Assembly: GCA_947166385.1 (NCBI GenBank)
Contig: CAMVEB010000005.1
Location: 62,001 to 126,000, forward strand
Reading direction: 5' to 3'
Source of the DNA: an uncultured Clostridia bacterium
Lineage (GTDB): Bacteria; Bacillota; Clostridia; Christensenellales; Aristaeellaceae
DNA: 64,000 nucleotides
This document shows positions 34,357 through 42,529 of this stretch, piece after piece. The first letter of the stretch is position 1. Each line of letters starts with the position of its first letter. Made by a program: the position numbers and the translations under genes. The notes below the pieces were generated by a model. The model worked only from the letters and a program-made list of their open reading frames with translations. It ran no database searches and had not been told where the DNA came from.

Positions 34357-35424
34357 TTACATGGAACTGAGAACGCCGGCCATCGGTAGCATGACGCTCA
34401 GCAAGATCGCACCGATCACGATGCTCAGCAGGGCTACCAGCGTGGGTTCCACAATGGAGATCAGATGATCCAAGCCATCTTCCACCTGTTCCTCATAAAT
34501 CTCGGAAATCTTTTCCATGACCTGGGGTTCATGACCGGAAGCAGCGCCAACCTTCAGCATCCGATTATGGAAATCCGCGAACAGGCCGCTCTTGGCCAGT
34601 GCGTCAGAGAAGGTCTCATCCTTCTTCATCTCAGTGCGGATAAAGTTGACCTTTTCGATGGATTCCTCATCAGCTAGTGCGGCAGGTGCCATTTCCAGCG
34701 CGTTTTCCATCGGGAAACCACTCTGCATCATCAGTCCCAGAATGCCGGCCACGCGGGAAGCGGACAGTTTCTCCGTCAGTTTACGGACAGGCGGGAACAG
34801 GTTCTTCAGGAATTTCAGCGTCTTGTTCCGGGCTTTGGTCTTCAGCAGGATCATAATCACAATGGCAGCGATCACAACCAGGCCGATCAGCACCAGTACA
34901 CCCCAACCGGCATAGGTACCAACCGACATCAGGAAAGATCCGCTTCCGGAGGCGCCGACGCCCAGGGATTCCAGTACGCGGCGGAAAATAGGCAGGACGC
35001 GCCAGAGCAGAATGCCGATAATCACGACCAGCATCACGCCCAGCACCAGCGGATAGGTAATTGCGCTGACCGCGGCGGACCGGATCCGGCCTTCCCGCTG
35101 ATAGTAGGTGGACAGGCTCACCATGATATCTTCCAGGCGGCCGGTCTGTTCACCGATATCCACCATCTCAATCATGTAGGAAGGCCAGTCTTCCTCATTC
35201 TCCTTCATCGCGATATACAGAGAACCGGTTTCATCCACTACCTTATACAGGTTAGTATAAGGATGAACCTTGTTGTTGTTCTCCTTCATCTCGTCTTCTG
35301 CCAGCATCTCGATGCCGTCCCGCAGTGTCATACCGGAACTCAGCATCAATGCGATCTGATCGCAGAAACTGCTCAGCTCTTCAGAGGACATGAGTCTCTT
35401 TTTCTTTTTTCCTCCGATTGCCAT
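34357..35424 (-). CDS. pilC: Type II secretion system F / PilC-like inner membrane protein
   Basis: 355 aa from ATG 35424 (GGAGGGG at 7 nt) rather than 35448. Two T2SSF domains, the first with FCDQIALMLSSGMTLRDGIEM, the second with RVAGILGLMMQSGFPMENALEM, and three hydrophobic stretches. PilC is the platform on which pilus ATPases act. Its presence with PilT and four pilin-like proteins defines the operon as type IV pilus-like. Confidence 0.85.
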   Translation of the reverse strand: MAIGGKKKKRLMSSEELSSFCDQIALMLSSGMTLRDGIEMLAEDEMKENNNKVHPYTNLYKVVDETGSLYIAMKENEEDWPSYMIEMVDIGEQTGRLEDIMVSLSTYYQREGRIRSAAVSAITYPLVLGVMLVVIIGILLWRVLPIFRRVLESLGVGASGSGSFLMSVGTYAGWGVLVLIGLVVIAAIVIMILLKTKARNKTLKFLKNLFPPVRKLTEKLSASRVAGILGLMMQSGFPMENALEMAPAALADEESIEKVNFIRTEMKKDETFSDALAKSGLFADFHNRMLKVGAASGHEPQVMEKISEIYEEQVEDGLDHLISIVEPTLVALLSIVIGAILLSVMLPMAGVLSSM

Positions 35425-35462
35425 TCTTACTCCCCTCCAAATATGCATGATCGAATTCGATC

Positions 35463-36296
35463 TTAATACCAGCGTTCTGTGGTGTAAGTATCCGTCTTCG
35501 AGCTGGCGTTCAGTTCTGCCGTGGGATCGAAGAATTTATCTTCCCCGTCCACAACGGCCAGCACCCAGGCGTGGGGTGTCCCGCTTCCCAGTGTACCGAT
35601 CATCAGCCGGGCCGGAACTCCCTGACTGCGCAGCATCGCGCAGGTCAGCGCGGACAGATCCTGGCAGATACCCATTTTATTATCCCAGCAGTACTGGATA
35701 TCCGGCAACTGTCCTGGTTTCACCGTCACGCTCTTGATGAAATCGTAGGCAAAGTTGGTTTTAACGTAGTTGCAGACCGCCTTGTAAATCTCCGTCTGCT
35801 TTGTCATCCCGTCGCACAGCTTGATCGCTTCCTGCACCACGGGAGAATCCGCCGTGTAATTCACATACTGGTTGGGATACAGGAAGCAGCTGAGCTCATC
35901 CTTCATTCCCTTGGGAGAAACGGTCACTTTCCCTGCTGCCTTGTACTTATTCCCGCTCTGGTTCAAAAAAAGGCCGACAGAATAATTGACGCGTCCGAAC
36001 TGTAGCGGGAACACTTCATACTCGCCGTCCCCGTTCAGGTCATAATTCAGGGCTGTCCCCTGCCCGGCCTGAACCCGGACCTTAACCCGCTTGGAAACCT
36101 TTTTGCTGACCTTTACCATTACGTATCCGTCATCCGCATGGCTGCTGTCGACAACAAGACTGCCATCCTTCTGAACTTTCTTTCCGGAAGCCTCCGGCAT
36201 CAAAATATCCGCCAGAGAGAAAACGGTAACGCAGAAAACAAGGATAAACGTAATGAGCATAAAGAGCGTCCGTCTCCTGCTCATTCCTGCGAACAT
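35463..36296 (-). CDS. Secreted transglutaminase-like protease-fold protein
   Basis: 277 aa. N-terminal membrane segment (~10-30). A C-terminal transglutaminase-like domain has Cys in MGICQDLSALTCAML, His in TPHAWVLAVV and Asp in FFDPTAEL, so the triad is complete. Residues ~50-140 are beta-rich. It is first in the operon ahead of pilC; extracytoplasmic cysteine peptidase or cross-linking activity on pilus or wall proteins is a fair guess. Confidence 0.8.
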   Translation of the reverse strand: MFAGMSRRRTLFMLITFILVFCVTVFSLADILMPEASGKKVQKDGSLVVDSSHADDGYVMVKVSKKVSKRVKVRVQAGQGTALNYDLNGDGEYEVFPLQFGRVNYSVGLFLNQSGNKYKAAGKVTVSPKGMKDELSCFLYPNQYVNYTADSPVVQEAIKLCDGMTKQTEIYKAVCNYVKTNFAYDFIKSVTVKPGQLPDIQYCWDNKMGICQDLSALTCAMLRSQGVPARLMIGTLGSGTPHAWVLAVVDGEDKFFDPTAELNASSKTDTYTTERWY

Positions 36297-36334
36297 AACG
36301 TTTCCCTCCTATGATTCCGTTTACAGTTACTAGA

Positions 36335-36363
36335 ATAATATCACATGTGCCCCGGATTTGCAA
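36335..36363 (-). promoter_or_regulatory. Promoter of the transglutaminase/pilus operon
   Basis: Minus-strand TTGCAA (36358-36363) and TATTAT (36335-36340), 17-bp spacer. Confidence 0.6.
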
Positions 36364-36399
36364 TTAATTTCAAAAAAGACTTCGCCGGCAAAAAAATAC

Positions 36400-36419
36400 C
36401 CGCCGGAAACTTCCGGCGG
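36400..36419 (-). terminator. Terminator of the HU gene
   Basis: Stem CCGCCGG / CCGGCGG with a short AA-AC-TT loop, followed on the minus strand by a T7 run. Confidence 0.75.
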
Positions 36420-36432
36420 TTTTAGTGGGAAC

Positions 36433-36708
36433 TTATTTGTTCACAGCATCTTTCAGAGCTTTACCGGCTTTGAAAGCGGGAGCCTTGCAGGCGGCAATCT
36501 TCACGGAAGCGCCGGTGCGGGGATTGCGGGCTACACGGGCGGGACGGTTCTTCCCTTCGAAGGTGCCGAATCCGATCAATTGTACTTTGTCACCCTTGGC
36601 CATGCTCTCGGCGATCACATCCAGGATCCCGTTCAGAGCGGCTTCGGATTCTTTTTTCGTCAGTTCAGTCTTGGCTGCCAGGGCAGCTACCAGTTCTCCC
36701 TTATTCAT
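36433..36708 (-). CDS. hup: HU-family DNA-binding protein
   Basis: 91 aa from ATG 36708 (MNKGELVAALA). Nucleoid protein that bends DNA as a dimer. Contains the HU signature around VQLIGFGTFEGKNRPARVAR and GRNP-type arm RNPRTGASV. Own promoter and terminator. Confidence 0.95.
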   Translation of the reverse strand: MNKGELVAALAAKTELTKKESEAALNGILDVIAESMAKGDKVQLIGFGTFEGKNRPARVARNPRTGASVKIAACKAPAFKAGKALKDAVNK

Positions 36709-36742
36709 TGAGAGATACCTCCTTGCATGATTTTGCGTTACT

Positions 36743-36770
36743 AGTATAACCAACAATTGTTTTCTGTCAA
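36743..36770 (-). promoter_or_regulatory. HU promoter
   Basis: Consensus TTGACA (36765-36770) and TATACT (36743-36748), 16-bp spacer. Confidence 0.75.
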
Positions 36771-36783
36771 GCGTTTTTGTGTT

Positions 36784-37017
36784 TTACTGCGGAGGTTGAG
36801 CTGTCATAATCCCGACAACCAGTGCCGCAACCAGCAGCACGGCTGTGACTGCGATGATGATATCCACTGTCCGGAGGGATACATGGTCCTTGATTTTGTC
36901 ATAAAGTTTATACCGTCTTGGCCCGGCAGGTTTTCCGGAAAAGTCCCACTCCGATTTTTCTTTTGCGGCTTCCATGGCCGCGCGGGCCTGGCGTTCGTTT
37001 CCCTGATTCTTCATCAT
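36784..37017 (-). CDS. Small membrane protein following the sugar permease
   Basis: 77 aa. Soluble charged N-terminus, then one transmembrane helix near the C-terminus (VDIIIAVTAVLLVAALVVGIM). Starts 3 nt after the permease stop, so it is translationally coupled to the importer. Function unknown; an accessory of the ABC transporter is possible. Confidence 0.65.
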   Translation of the reverse strand: MMKNQGNERQARAAMEAAKEKSEWDFSGKPAGPRRYKLYDKIKDHVSLRTVDIIIAVTAVLLVAALVVGIMTAQPPQ

Positions 37018-37020
37018 GGC

Positions 37021-38694
37021 TTACTTCTTGACAATGTACTTGCGTACGTCGATGGAAACCGCCAGGATGATAATCAGGCCGCGGATAATGTATTGAATAT
37101 AGGGGTTCACACCCAGGAACTGCAGGGCATATACAATAGCCTGCATAATCACCGCGCCGATAACGACGCCCTGAATGGTACCGACGCCGCCGGAGAAGCT
37201 GACGCCGCCGACCACAACCGCGCTGATTGCGTCTGTTTCATAGTTCAGACCGGTGTTCGCGCCAACGGAGGTAATGCGGGCCGCTTCCAGGAAGGAGGCA
37301 ATACCGTACAGCACACCAGCCATCAGATATACCAGCATGATTGTCTTGGCAACGTTCACGCCGGAAACCGCTGCAGCTTCTGTGTTGCCGCCTACGGCGA
37401 ACATGTTCTTGCCCAGTTTCGTCTTGTTCCAGATCACCCAGACAATCAAAGCCAGCACGATGAAGTAAATAACTACCAGTGGGATTCGGACATCTCCCAG
37501 GTAAATGGCGCCTGCCGCCACATTCAGGAAATTCGGGTCGAAGGTGGACAATGCCTGTGCCGTGCCGGATGGCTGGGATTCAATATACAGACAGTTGGCG
37601 CCGTAGGCAATCAGCTGCGTGCCCAGCGTCACGATAAAGGCATGCAGGTGCAGTTTGGCAACGCCGAAACCGTTGATCATGCTGAAGGCCACTGCCACCG
37701 CGATGGAGGCAAACAGCGGCACCAGCAGGCCCAGGCCACCCAGCGGCGATACCATTGTGGGATACATCCGGCTCGCGTAGGTCGTGCTCTGCACCAGGGA
37801 GGCTGTAACAGCGGCGCTGATGCCCAGCACGCGGCCGATACTCAGGTCCGTTCCGGCCAGCACGATCAGGCCGGCGCAGCCCAGGGCCAGAATACCTTTG
37901 GTGGAAGCGTTCTGGAGGATGTTCAGGATGTTATTCATGCTCAGGAAGTCAATCCGGATGATGGAAACCACCACCAGGATCAGGCCCATGATGATGAACA
38001 GCGCATAGTTCAGCAGGAAACCGGTCACTTTGCTGATCTTCGGATTGGCCACCTTTGTCTTCGGGCGGGGCTTGATGTCCATTGCCTGGATCAGGAAGTA
38101 CGCAAGTGCCGCCACAATCAGCACGATGCCGATAAACTGAATCGTGACTGCGCTGGTCATGTGGCTGTTTTCCAGCAGTTTCGGCAGGTTTGCGCGGTAC
38201 AGGTTCAACAGGGTTTCGTTTCCGGCGATTTCGTCAAAGGCCGCTTCATCCGTAATTCCCATTTCCGCCATGGCCATCGCCTTGCGCATGGGTTCACTCT
38301 TTTCCCGGTCTTTGATCAGGTCGTTGATGTTATCCGCAGTAATGGTCTCATCAACGCTTTGGGCGTACGCCAGGAACTTGTCCCGGTCCTTGGCGTTCGC
38401 GACAGCGTCCTCGTATTTCGCCCGCTGGTCCACTGCGGCGTCCACTGCGGCGGCCTCCGCGCCGATATCCTTCAGGAACGACTTCATCTTATCGGCGCCG
38501 ATTTTGCTCACCGCGCCGAGTTCAGTCAATGAGGACGGATCCTGAATATAAGTCATGGCGGCCTTCTTGTCGCCGCCCATCATGGCCGCGGCATTTTCAT
38601 AGATGCCGGTACCCGTTGCGCCGTAGACGGCGCAGGCGATTCCGGCTGCCAGCACGACCAGCATGATGATGCTGGTTATTCTTTTCTTTGTCAT
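37021..38694 (-). CDS. mglC: Galactose-type sugar ABC permease with extra N-terminal domain
   Basis: 557 aa, against ~330-350 for ordinary MglC/RbsC. Residues ~225-555 are the BPD_transp_2 permease (GCAGLIVLAGTDLSIGRVLG, AVGGNTEAAAVSGVNV, VVVGGVSFSGGVGTIQG). Residues 1-~205 are additional: a helix (~7-25), about 150 polar, largely helical residues (KDIGAEAAAVDAAVDQRAKY) and another helix (~180-203). By topology the extra domain would face outside. Operon with the ATPase and binding protein. Confidence 0.85.
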   Translation of the reverse strand: MTKKRITSIIMLVVLAAGIACAVYGATGTGIYENAAAMMGGDKKAAMTYIQDPSSLTELGAVSKIGADKMKSFLKDIGAEAAAVDAAVDQRAKYEDAVANAKDRDKFLAYAQSVDETITADNINDLIKDREKSEPMRKAMAMAEMGITDEAAFDEIAGNETLLNLYRANLPKLLENSHMTSAVTIQFIGIVLIVAALAYFLIQAMDIKPRPKTKVANPKISKVTGFLLNYALFIIMGLILVVVSIIRIDFLSMNNILNILQNASTKGILALGCAGLIVLAGTDLSIGRVLGISAAVTASLVQSTTYASRMYPTMVSPLGGLGLLVPLFASIAVAVAFSMINGFGVAKLHLHAFIVTLGTQLIAYGANCLYIESQPSGTAQALSTFDPNFLNVAAGAIYLGDVRIPLVVIYFIVLALIVWVIWNKTKLGKNMFAVGGNTEAAAVSGVNVAKTIMLVYLMAGVLYGIASFLEAARITSVGANTGLNYETDAISAVVVGGVSFSGGVGTIQGVVIGAVIMQAIVYALQFLGVNPYIQYIIRGLIIILAVSIDVRKYIVKK

Positions 38695-38709
38695 CTGTTC
38701 TTCACCTCA

Positions 38710-40227
38710 TCACACATACTTGGCCGCCAAAGCCATAATTGTTTCCTGTTCTCCTGGAATGTCCCCGAAATCCTTTCCACGTTCCACAATCCCGGCCAGC
38801 TGTCCGTTGGACATAACCAGGATCCGGTCGCAGATACCAAGCAGCTCAGGCATTTCGCTGGAAACCATCATCACGCCCTTGCCCTGTTCAGCCAGGTTCA
38901 GAATCAGCTGATAAATTTCATACTTGGCGCCAACGTCAATACCGCGGGTCGGCTCGTCAAGCAGCAGCACATCCGGCTGGGTCAGCAGCCACCGTCCGAT
39001 AATCACCTTCTGCTGGTTTCCGCCGGACAGGCTCTTGATGTGCGTTTTTTTGCTTGGTGTCTTGACCTTGATAGAATCAATCACCCAGTCTGTATCCTTG
39101 TCCATCTTCTTGCCGTTCAGCAACGGTTTTCCGTACGTGTCCACGTTGGCAATCGTCGCATTGAAGGTGATTGTATTCTCACCGAAAATACCGGTTGCCC
39201 GGCGTTCTTCCGTGATCAGGGCGAAGCCGTTCTTCCTGGCCTCGTCGGTGGTCACATTGTTGATGGGCTTCCCGTTCATCTCCACCGAGCCACCGCCCTT
39301 GGTGAAATAGCCGAACAGCGTGTTCAGCAGCTCTGTCCGGCGAGATCCCACCAGTCCGGCCACGCCCAGTACCTCGCCCCGGTGCAGCTGGAAGTTAACA
39401 TGGTGGCAGGTAGGTTCATACATGCCAGAGAAATCTTTCACATCCAGCAGGACTTCCCCAATCTCGTTGTTCTTCGGCGGGAACTGGTTGGTCATTTCCC
39501 GGCCGACCATCAGCCTGATGATTTCTTCCTTGGTCAGTTCCGCCGCAGATTTCGTGGCAATCCACTGACCATCACGCATAATGGTCACATCATCCGAAAT
39601 TCGCAGGATTTCATCCATTTTGTGGCTGATGTAGATGATGCCGACGCCTTCTGCCGTCAGCCGGTTCATGATGCGGAACAGGTGTTCCACCTCATCCTCA
39701 GTGAGCGAGCTGGTCGGTTCATCCAGAACCAGGATCCGGGCATCATAGGAAACCGCCTTGGCGATTTCCACCATCTGCCGTTTGGACACGGACAGTTCTC
39801 CGATAATCTGTTTCGGATCCACATCAATCTCCAGTTTCTCGAAGACTGCCTTTGTATCCGCATACATCTTTCTTGTGTCCACTGTGCCGATTTTTGTCGT
39901 CGGGAACCGGCCCAGCCACATATTCTCCATCACGTTGCGGCGCAGCACCTGGTTCAGTTCCTGGTGTACCATGGCAACGCCGTTGTCCAGTGCGTCCCGG
40001 GGGCTGGTGAATGTCACCGGCTTTCCGTCCATGGTGATGGTGCCGCTGTCCCGGGTATAGATCCCGAACAGGCACTTCATCAGGGTCGACTTACCGGCTC
40101 CGTTCTCCCCCATCAGTGCGTGCACGGTACCGGAACGCAGCTGCAGCTTTGCGTGATCCAGCGCTTTTACGCCGGGGAACGTCTTTTCGATGTCCAGCAT
40201 TTCCAGCAGGTATTGATTCTCGGACAT
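38710..40227 (-). CDS. mglA: Sugar ABC transporter ATPase, duplicated type
   Basis: 505 aa with two ABC domains. The first has Walker [10 protein letters not shown], signature [13 protein letters not shown] and Walker [12 protein letters not shown]. The second has a degenerate P-loop ([14 protein letters not shown]) but an intact [15 protein letters not shown] and [19 protein letters not shown]. This is the standard MglA/RbsA layout. GAGG ribosome site. Confidence 0.92.
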   Translation of the reverse strand: MSENQYLLEMLDIEKTFPGVKALDHAKLQLRSGTVHALMGENGAGKSTLMKCLFGIYTRDSGTITMDGKPVTFTSPRDALDNGVAMVHQELNQVLRRNVMENMWLGRFPTTKIGTVDTRKMYADTKAVFEKLEIDVDPKQIIGELSVSKRQMVEIAKAVSYDARILVLDEPTSSLTEDEVEHLFRIMNRLTAEGVGIIYISHKMDEILRISDDVTIMRDGQWIATKSAAELTKEEIIRLMVGREMTNQFPPKNNEIGEVLLDVKDFSGMYEPTCHHVNFQLHRGEVLGVAGLVGSRRTELLNTLFGYFTKGGGSVEMNGKPINNVTTDEARKNGFALITEERRATGIFGENTITFNATIANVDTYGKPLLNGKKMDKDTDWVIDSIKVKTPSKKTHIKSLSGGNQQKVIIGRWLLTQPDVLLLDEPTRGIDVGAKYEIYQLILNLAEQGKGVMMVSSEMPELLGICDRILVMSNGQLAGIVERGKDFGDIPGEQETIMALAAKYV

Positions 40228-40278
40228 GTCTCAACCTCACCACTTTTCAGCTTGATTGTTGTTCATAACCGGTACAGA

Positions 40279-40324
40279 CTGTTTTTTCTTAAAACAGGTT
40301 CCGGCGGCCGAAGCCGCCGGAACC
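40279..40324 (-). promoter_or_regulatory. Intercistronic hairpin between mglB and mglA
   Basis: GGTTCCGGCGGC (40297-40308) pairs perfectly with 40313-40324. In RNA the loop is UUCG closed by C-G, an exceptionally stable tetraloop. A second, weaker hairpin (CTGTTTT/AAAACAG, 40279-40297) follows. Likely protects the binding-protein message and lowers downstream expression. Confidence 0.75.
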
Positions 40325-40360
40325 CTTTGACTTCAATGGTTCTAACGATAGAAGCGGAAA

Positions 40361-41398
40361 TTACTTCAGGCTGTCAGCGGTGATCTTCGCATACGGAATG
40401 TAAGTGGAGACACCGTCGTCATTCACTTTGTAGTTCAGACCGTCGGCCCATACACCGTTCAGCAGGTAGTTCATCATGATGCGGATGTTGGCTTCGCCCA
40501 TGGCGTCGCCGTCCTGCTTCACGGACGCAGTCATTCTGCCGGCCTTGATGGCTTCGATCGCGGCTTCGGTCGCGTCGACGCCGATAACGGTGATGGAAGG
40601 ATCGCCTTCGTTGCCGGTGTTGTAGCCGGTTTCGTTCAGAGCGGCGATGACGCCCAGCGCCATGTCGTCATTGTTGGCGAAGACCAGTTCAATTTCAGGA
40701 TGAGAAGCCCAGGTGGCCTTCATTGCGTCGTTGGCTTTGCCGGTATCCCAGTCAGCCACGATGATGTCGGTAACCATTTCCAGCGGAACGCCCAGTTCCT
40801 TGGCGGTCTCTTCAGAGTACTGGGTACGGGCGATCGCTTCGGGGTTGTTGGCAACACCCTTGAATTCCACAAACTGGATCTTGCCGTCGCCGTTCTTGTC
40901 AATGGACTGATCCGCAGCCCACAGATCGGCCAGGATTTCGCCCTGCATGTCGCCGGCTTCACGCGGCAGCGTGCCGATAAAGAAGGCGCCGGAGTTCTTC
41001 ACAACGGATTCGTAGGTCTCTTCAGACGGCGGAATGTTGTAGAACAGGAAGGGGATCTTCGCCTCGGTCAGCTTGTCCACCAGAACCTGTCCGCCGGCCG
41101 GCTCCGCCAGGTTGATAATCACGAAATCGGGGTTCTTGCCGATCAGCTGGTCGCACTGCTCAACCTGCTTGGCCATGTCGTCACCGGCATCCTGCATATC
41201 GAGGTTGATCTTTACGCCCAGTTCATCGCCGACTTTTTCCGCCCAGTCCATCATGCCCTTACGGACAGTGGAGCCATAGGTGTCGTCAAATTTCCAGACG
41301 AGTACGCCAACGTTGTACTCAGTCTTTGCTTCCGCGAAAACCGCGGTGCAGCTCAGCGCCAGAACCAGCGCCAGAACCAGGGCTACGAGTTTCTTCAT
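40361..41398 (-). CDS. mglB: Galactose/glucose-type periplasmic-binding protein
   Basis: 345 aa. Signal peptide ~1-22 ending AVFA-EA; an SC sequence lies near but the lipobox is not canonical. Type I sugar-binding fold: YNVGVLVWKFDDTYGSTVRKG, DFVIINLAEP, VFANNDDMALGVIAAL, GVDATEAAIEAI. An EF-hand-like calcium loop DKNGDGKIQFVEFKG matches the calcium site of galactose-binding protein, supporting the mgl assignment over ribose or xylose. First gene of its operon, with GGAGG. Confidence 0.9.
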   Translation of the reverse strand: MKKLVALVLALVLALSCTAVFAEAKTEYNVGVLVWKFDDTYGSTVRKGMMDWAEKVGDELGVKINLDMQDAGDDMAKQVEQCDQLIGKNPDFVIINLAEPAGGQVLVDKLTEAKIPFLFYNIPPSEETYESVVKNSGAFFIGTLPREAGDMQGEILADLWAADQSIDKNGDGKIQFVEFKGVANNPEAIARTQYSEETAKELGVPLEMVTDIIVADWDTGKANDAMKATWASHPEIELVFANNDDMALGVIAALNETGYNTGNEGDPSITVIGVDATEAAIEAIKAGRMTASVKQDGDAMGEANIRIMMNYLLNGVWADGLNYKVNDDGVSTYIPYAKITADSLK

Positions 41399-41477
41399 GT
41401 GGGAATCCTCCTTGTATTGATTTATTCAAAGGGCTTCTGCCCCTGAATCCGATTGGAAAAATGTCCCATTCCGCCTG

Positions 41478-41499
41478 TTTTGAAACCAAATTGGCAAAA
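41478..41499. promoter_or_regulatory. Possible operator near the mglB transcription start
   Basis: CCAAATTGG (41486-41494) is a 9-bp palindrome with outer TTTTG (41478-41482) and CAAAA (41495-41499). It lies just downstream of the mglB -10. Asymmetric spacing makes this tentative. Confidence 0.35.
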
Positions 41500-41509
41500 T
41501 CTATAATTC

Positions 41510-41537
41510 ATTCTACTCATGATTTGCTCCCTGTCAA
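41510..41537 (-). promoter_or_regulatory. mglB promoter
   Basis: Consensus TTGACA (41532-41537) and TAGAAT (41510-41515), 16-bp spacer, minus strand. Confidence 0.7.
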
Positions 41538-41589
41538 GTTGTTTTTCATTTTCTGTTTTTTCATTTTTATTTGTTTCAGTTGCTTTCCC

Positions 41590-41619
41590 TTGCGGTATCT
41601 TCCCCGGTTATGGTATCAT
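41590..41619 (+). promoter_or_regulatory. Probable miaA promoter
   Basis: TTGCGG (41590-41595) and TATCAT (41614-41619), 18-bp spacer, directly before the GGAGG site. Confidence 0.45.
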
Positions 41620-41638
41620 CCATCCGGAGGAATTCGAA

Positions 41639-42529
41639 ATGCTGCCAAAGATGATTGTCATTGAGGGAACCAACGCTTCTGGAAAAAGCGCTATCGGGGT
41701 GGAACTGGCCCGTCGCTTCGGAGGAGAAATCATCTCCGCCGATTCCCGTCAGGTTTACTTACGCCTGGATCTCGGTTCCGGAAAAATCACGCCGGAGGAG
41801 ATGCGGGGCGTTCCCCATCATCTGCTGGATGTGCGCAAGCCGGGAGAATTCTTTTCCATGGCCGATTTCCAGCGCCTGAGCTATAAGGCGATTGACGGCA
41901 TTCTCTCCCGGGGGCATCTTCCTTTCCTCGTTGGCGGAACCGGATTGTATGTGGACGCTGTCGCTGACGGATATAATCTCAGCGACCGGGCACCTGATCA
42001 CGCTCTCCGGGAACATCTGGAAACCTTTGATACCCCTGCTCTATATGAAATGCTGAAGCAGAAACTGCCGGATACAGACATAGATCCCCGCAACCGCCAC
42101 CGCGTCATGCGCGCTCTGGAGCGTCTGGAGGCGGACGATTACCATCCTGCAGGGAAAACGCCGCGTTTCACATTGCTGAAGCTGGGCATCACCTGGCCGC
42201 GGGAAATCCTGAAACAGCGGATTGACGAGCGGCTGGAGAAGCGTCTGCAGCAGGGCATGGTGGACGAGGTCAGAGCCCTCCTGGAGGAAGGAACCTCCGA
42301 AGAGTTTCTGATTAAGCTCGGCCTGGAATACAAGTACCTGACCTGGTACCTGACCGGAAAAATCACCTATGAACAGATGGTGGAGGAGCTGGGCAACGCA
42401 ATCAAAAAGTTTGCCAAACGCCAGATGACCTGGTTTCGCCGGGATCCCCGGATCATCTGGCTGGACATGTCCGCAGACCCTGTCTCCGAAGCCACCAGGT
42501 TCATCGAATCTTTCCTGGCGCAGGGATGA
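41639..42529 (+). CDS. miaA: tRNA dimethylallyltransferase
   Basis: 296 aa from ATG 41639 with GGAGG at 8 nt; the longer frame from 41519 covers the promoter and is not used. Transfers dimethylallyl to A37 of tRNAs reading UNN codons. P-loop EGTNASGKSAIG (more usually GPTAxGKT), ISADSRQVY, VGGTGLYVDAV, DPRNRHRVMRALE and C-terminal RQMTWFRRD. Its last 29 nt overlap the end of the convergent GH31 gene. Confidence 0.92.
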   Translation: MLPKMIVIEGTNASGKSAIGVELARRFGGEIISADSRQVYLRLDLGSGKITPEEMRGVPHHLLDVRKPGEFFSMADFQRLSYKAIDGILSRGHLPFLVGGTGLYVDAVADGYNLSDRAPDHALREHLETFDTPALYEMLKQKLPDTDIDPRNRHRVMRALERLEADDYHPAGKTPRFTLLKLGITWPREILKQRIDERLEKRLQQGMVDEVRALLEEGTSEEFLIKLGLEYKYLTWYLTGKITYEQMVEELGNAIKKFAKRQMTWFRRDPRIIWLDMSADPVSEATRFIESFLAQG

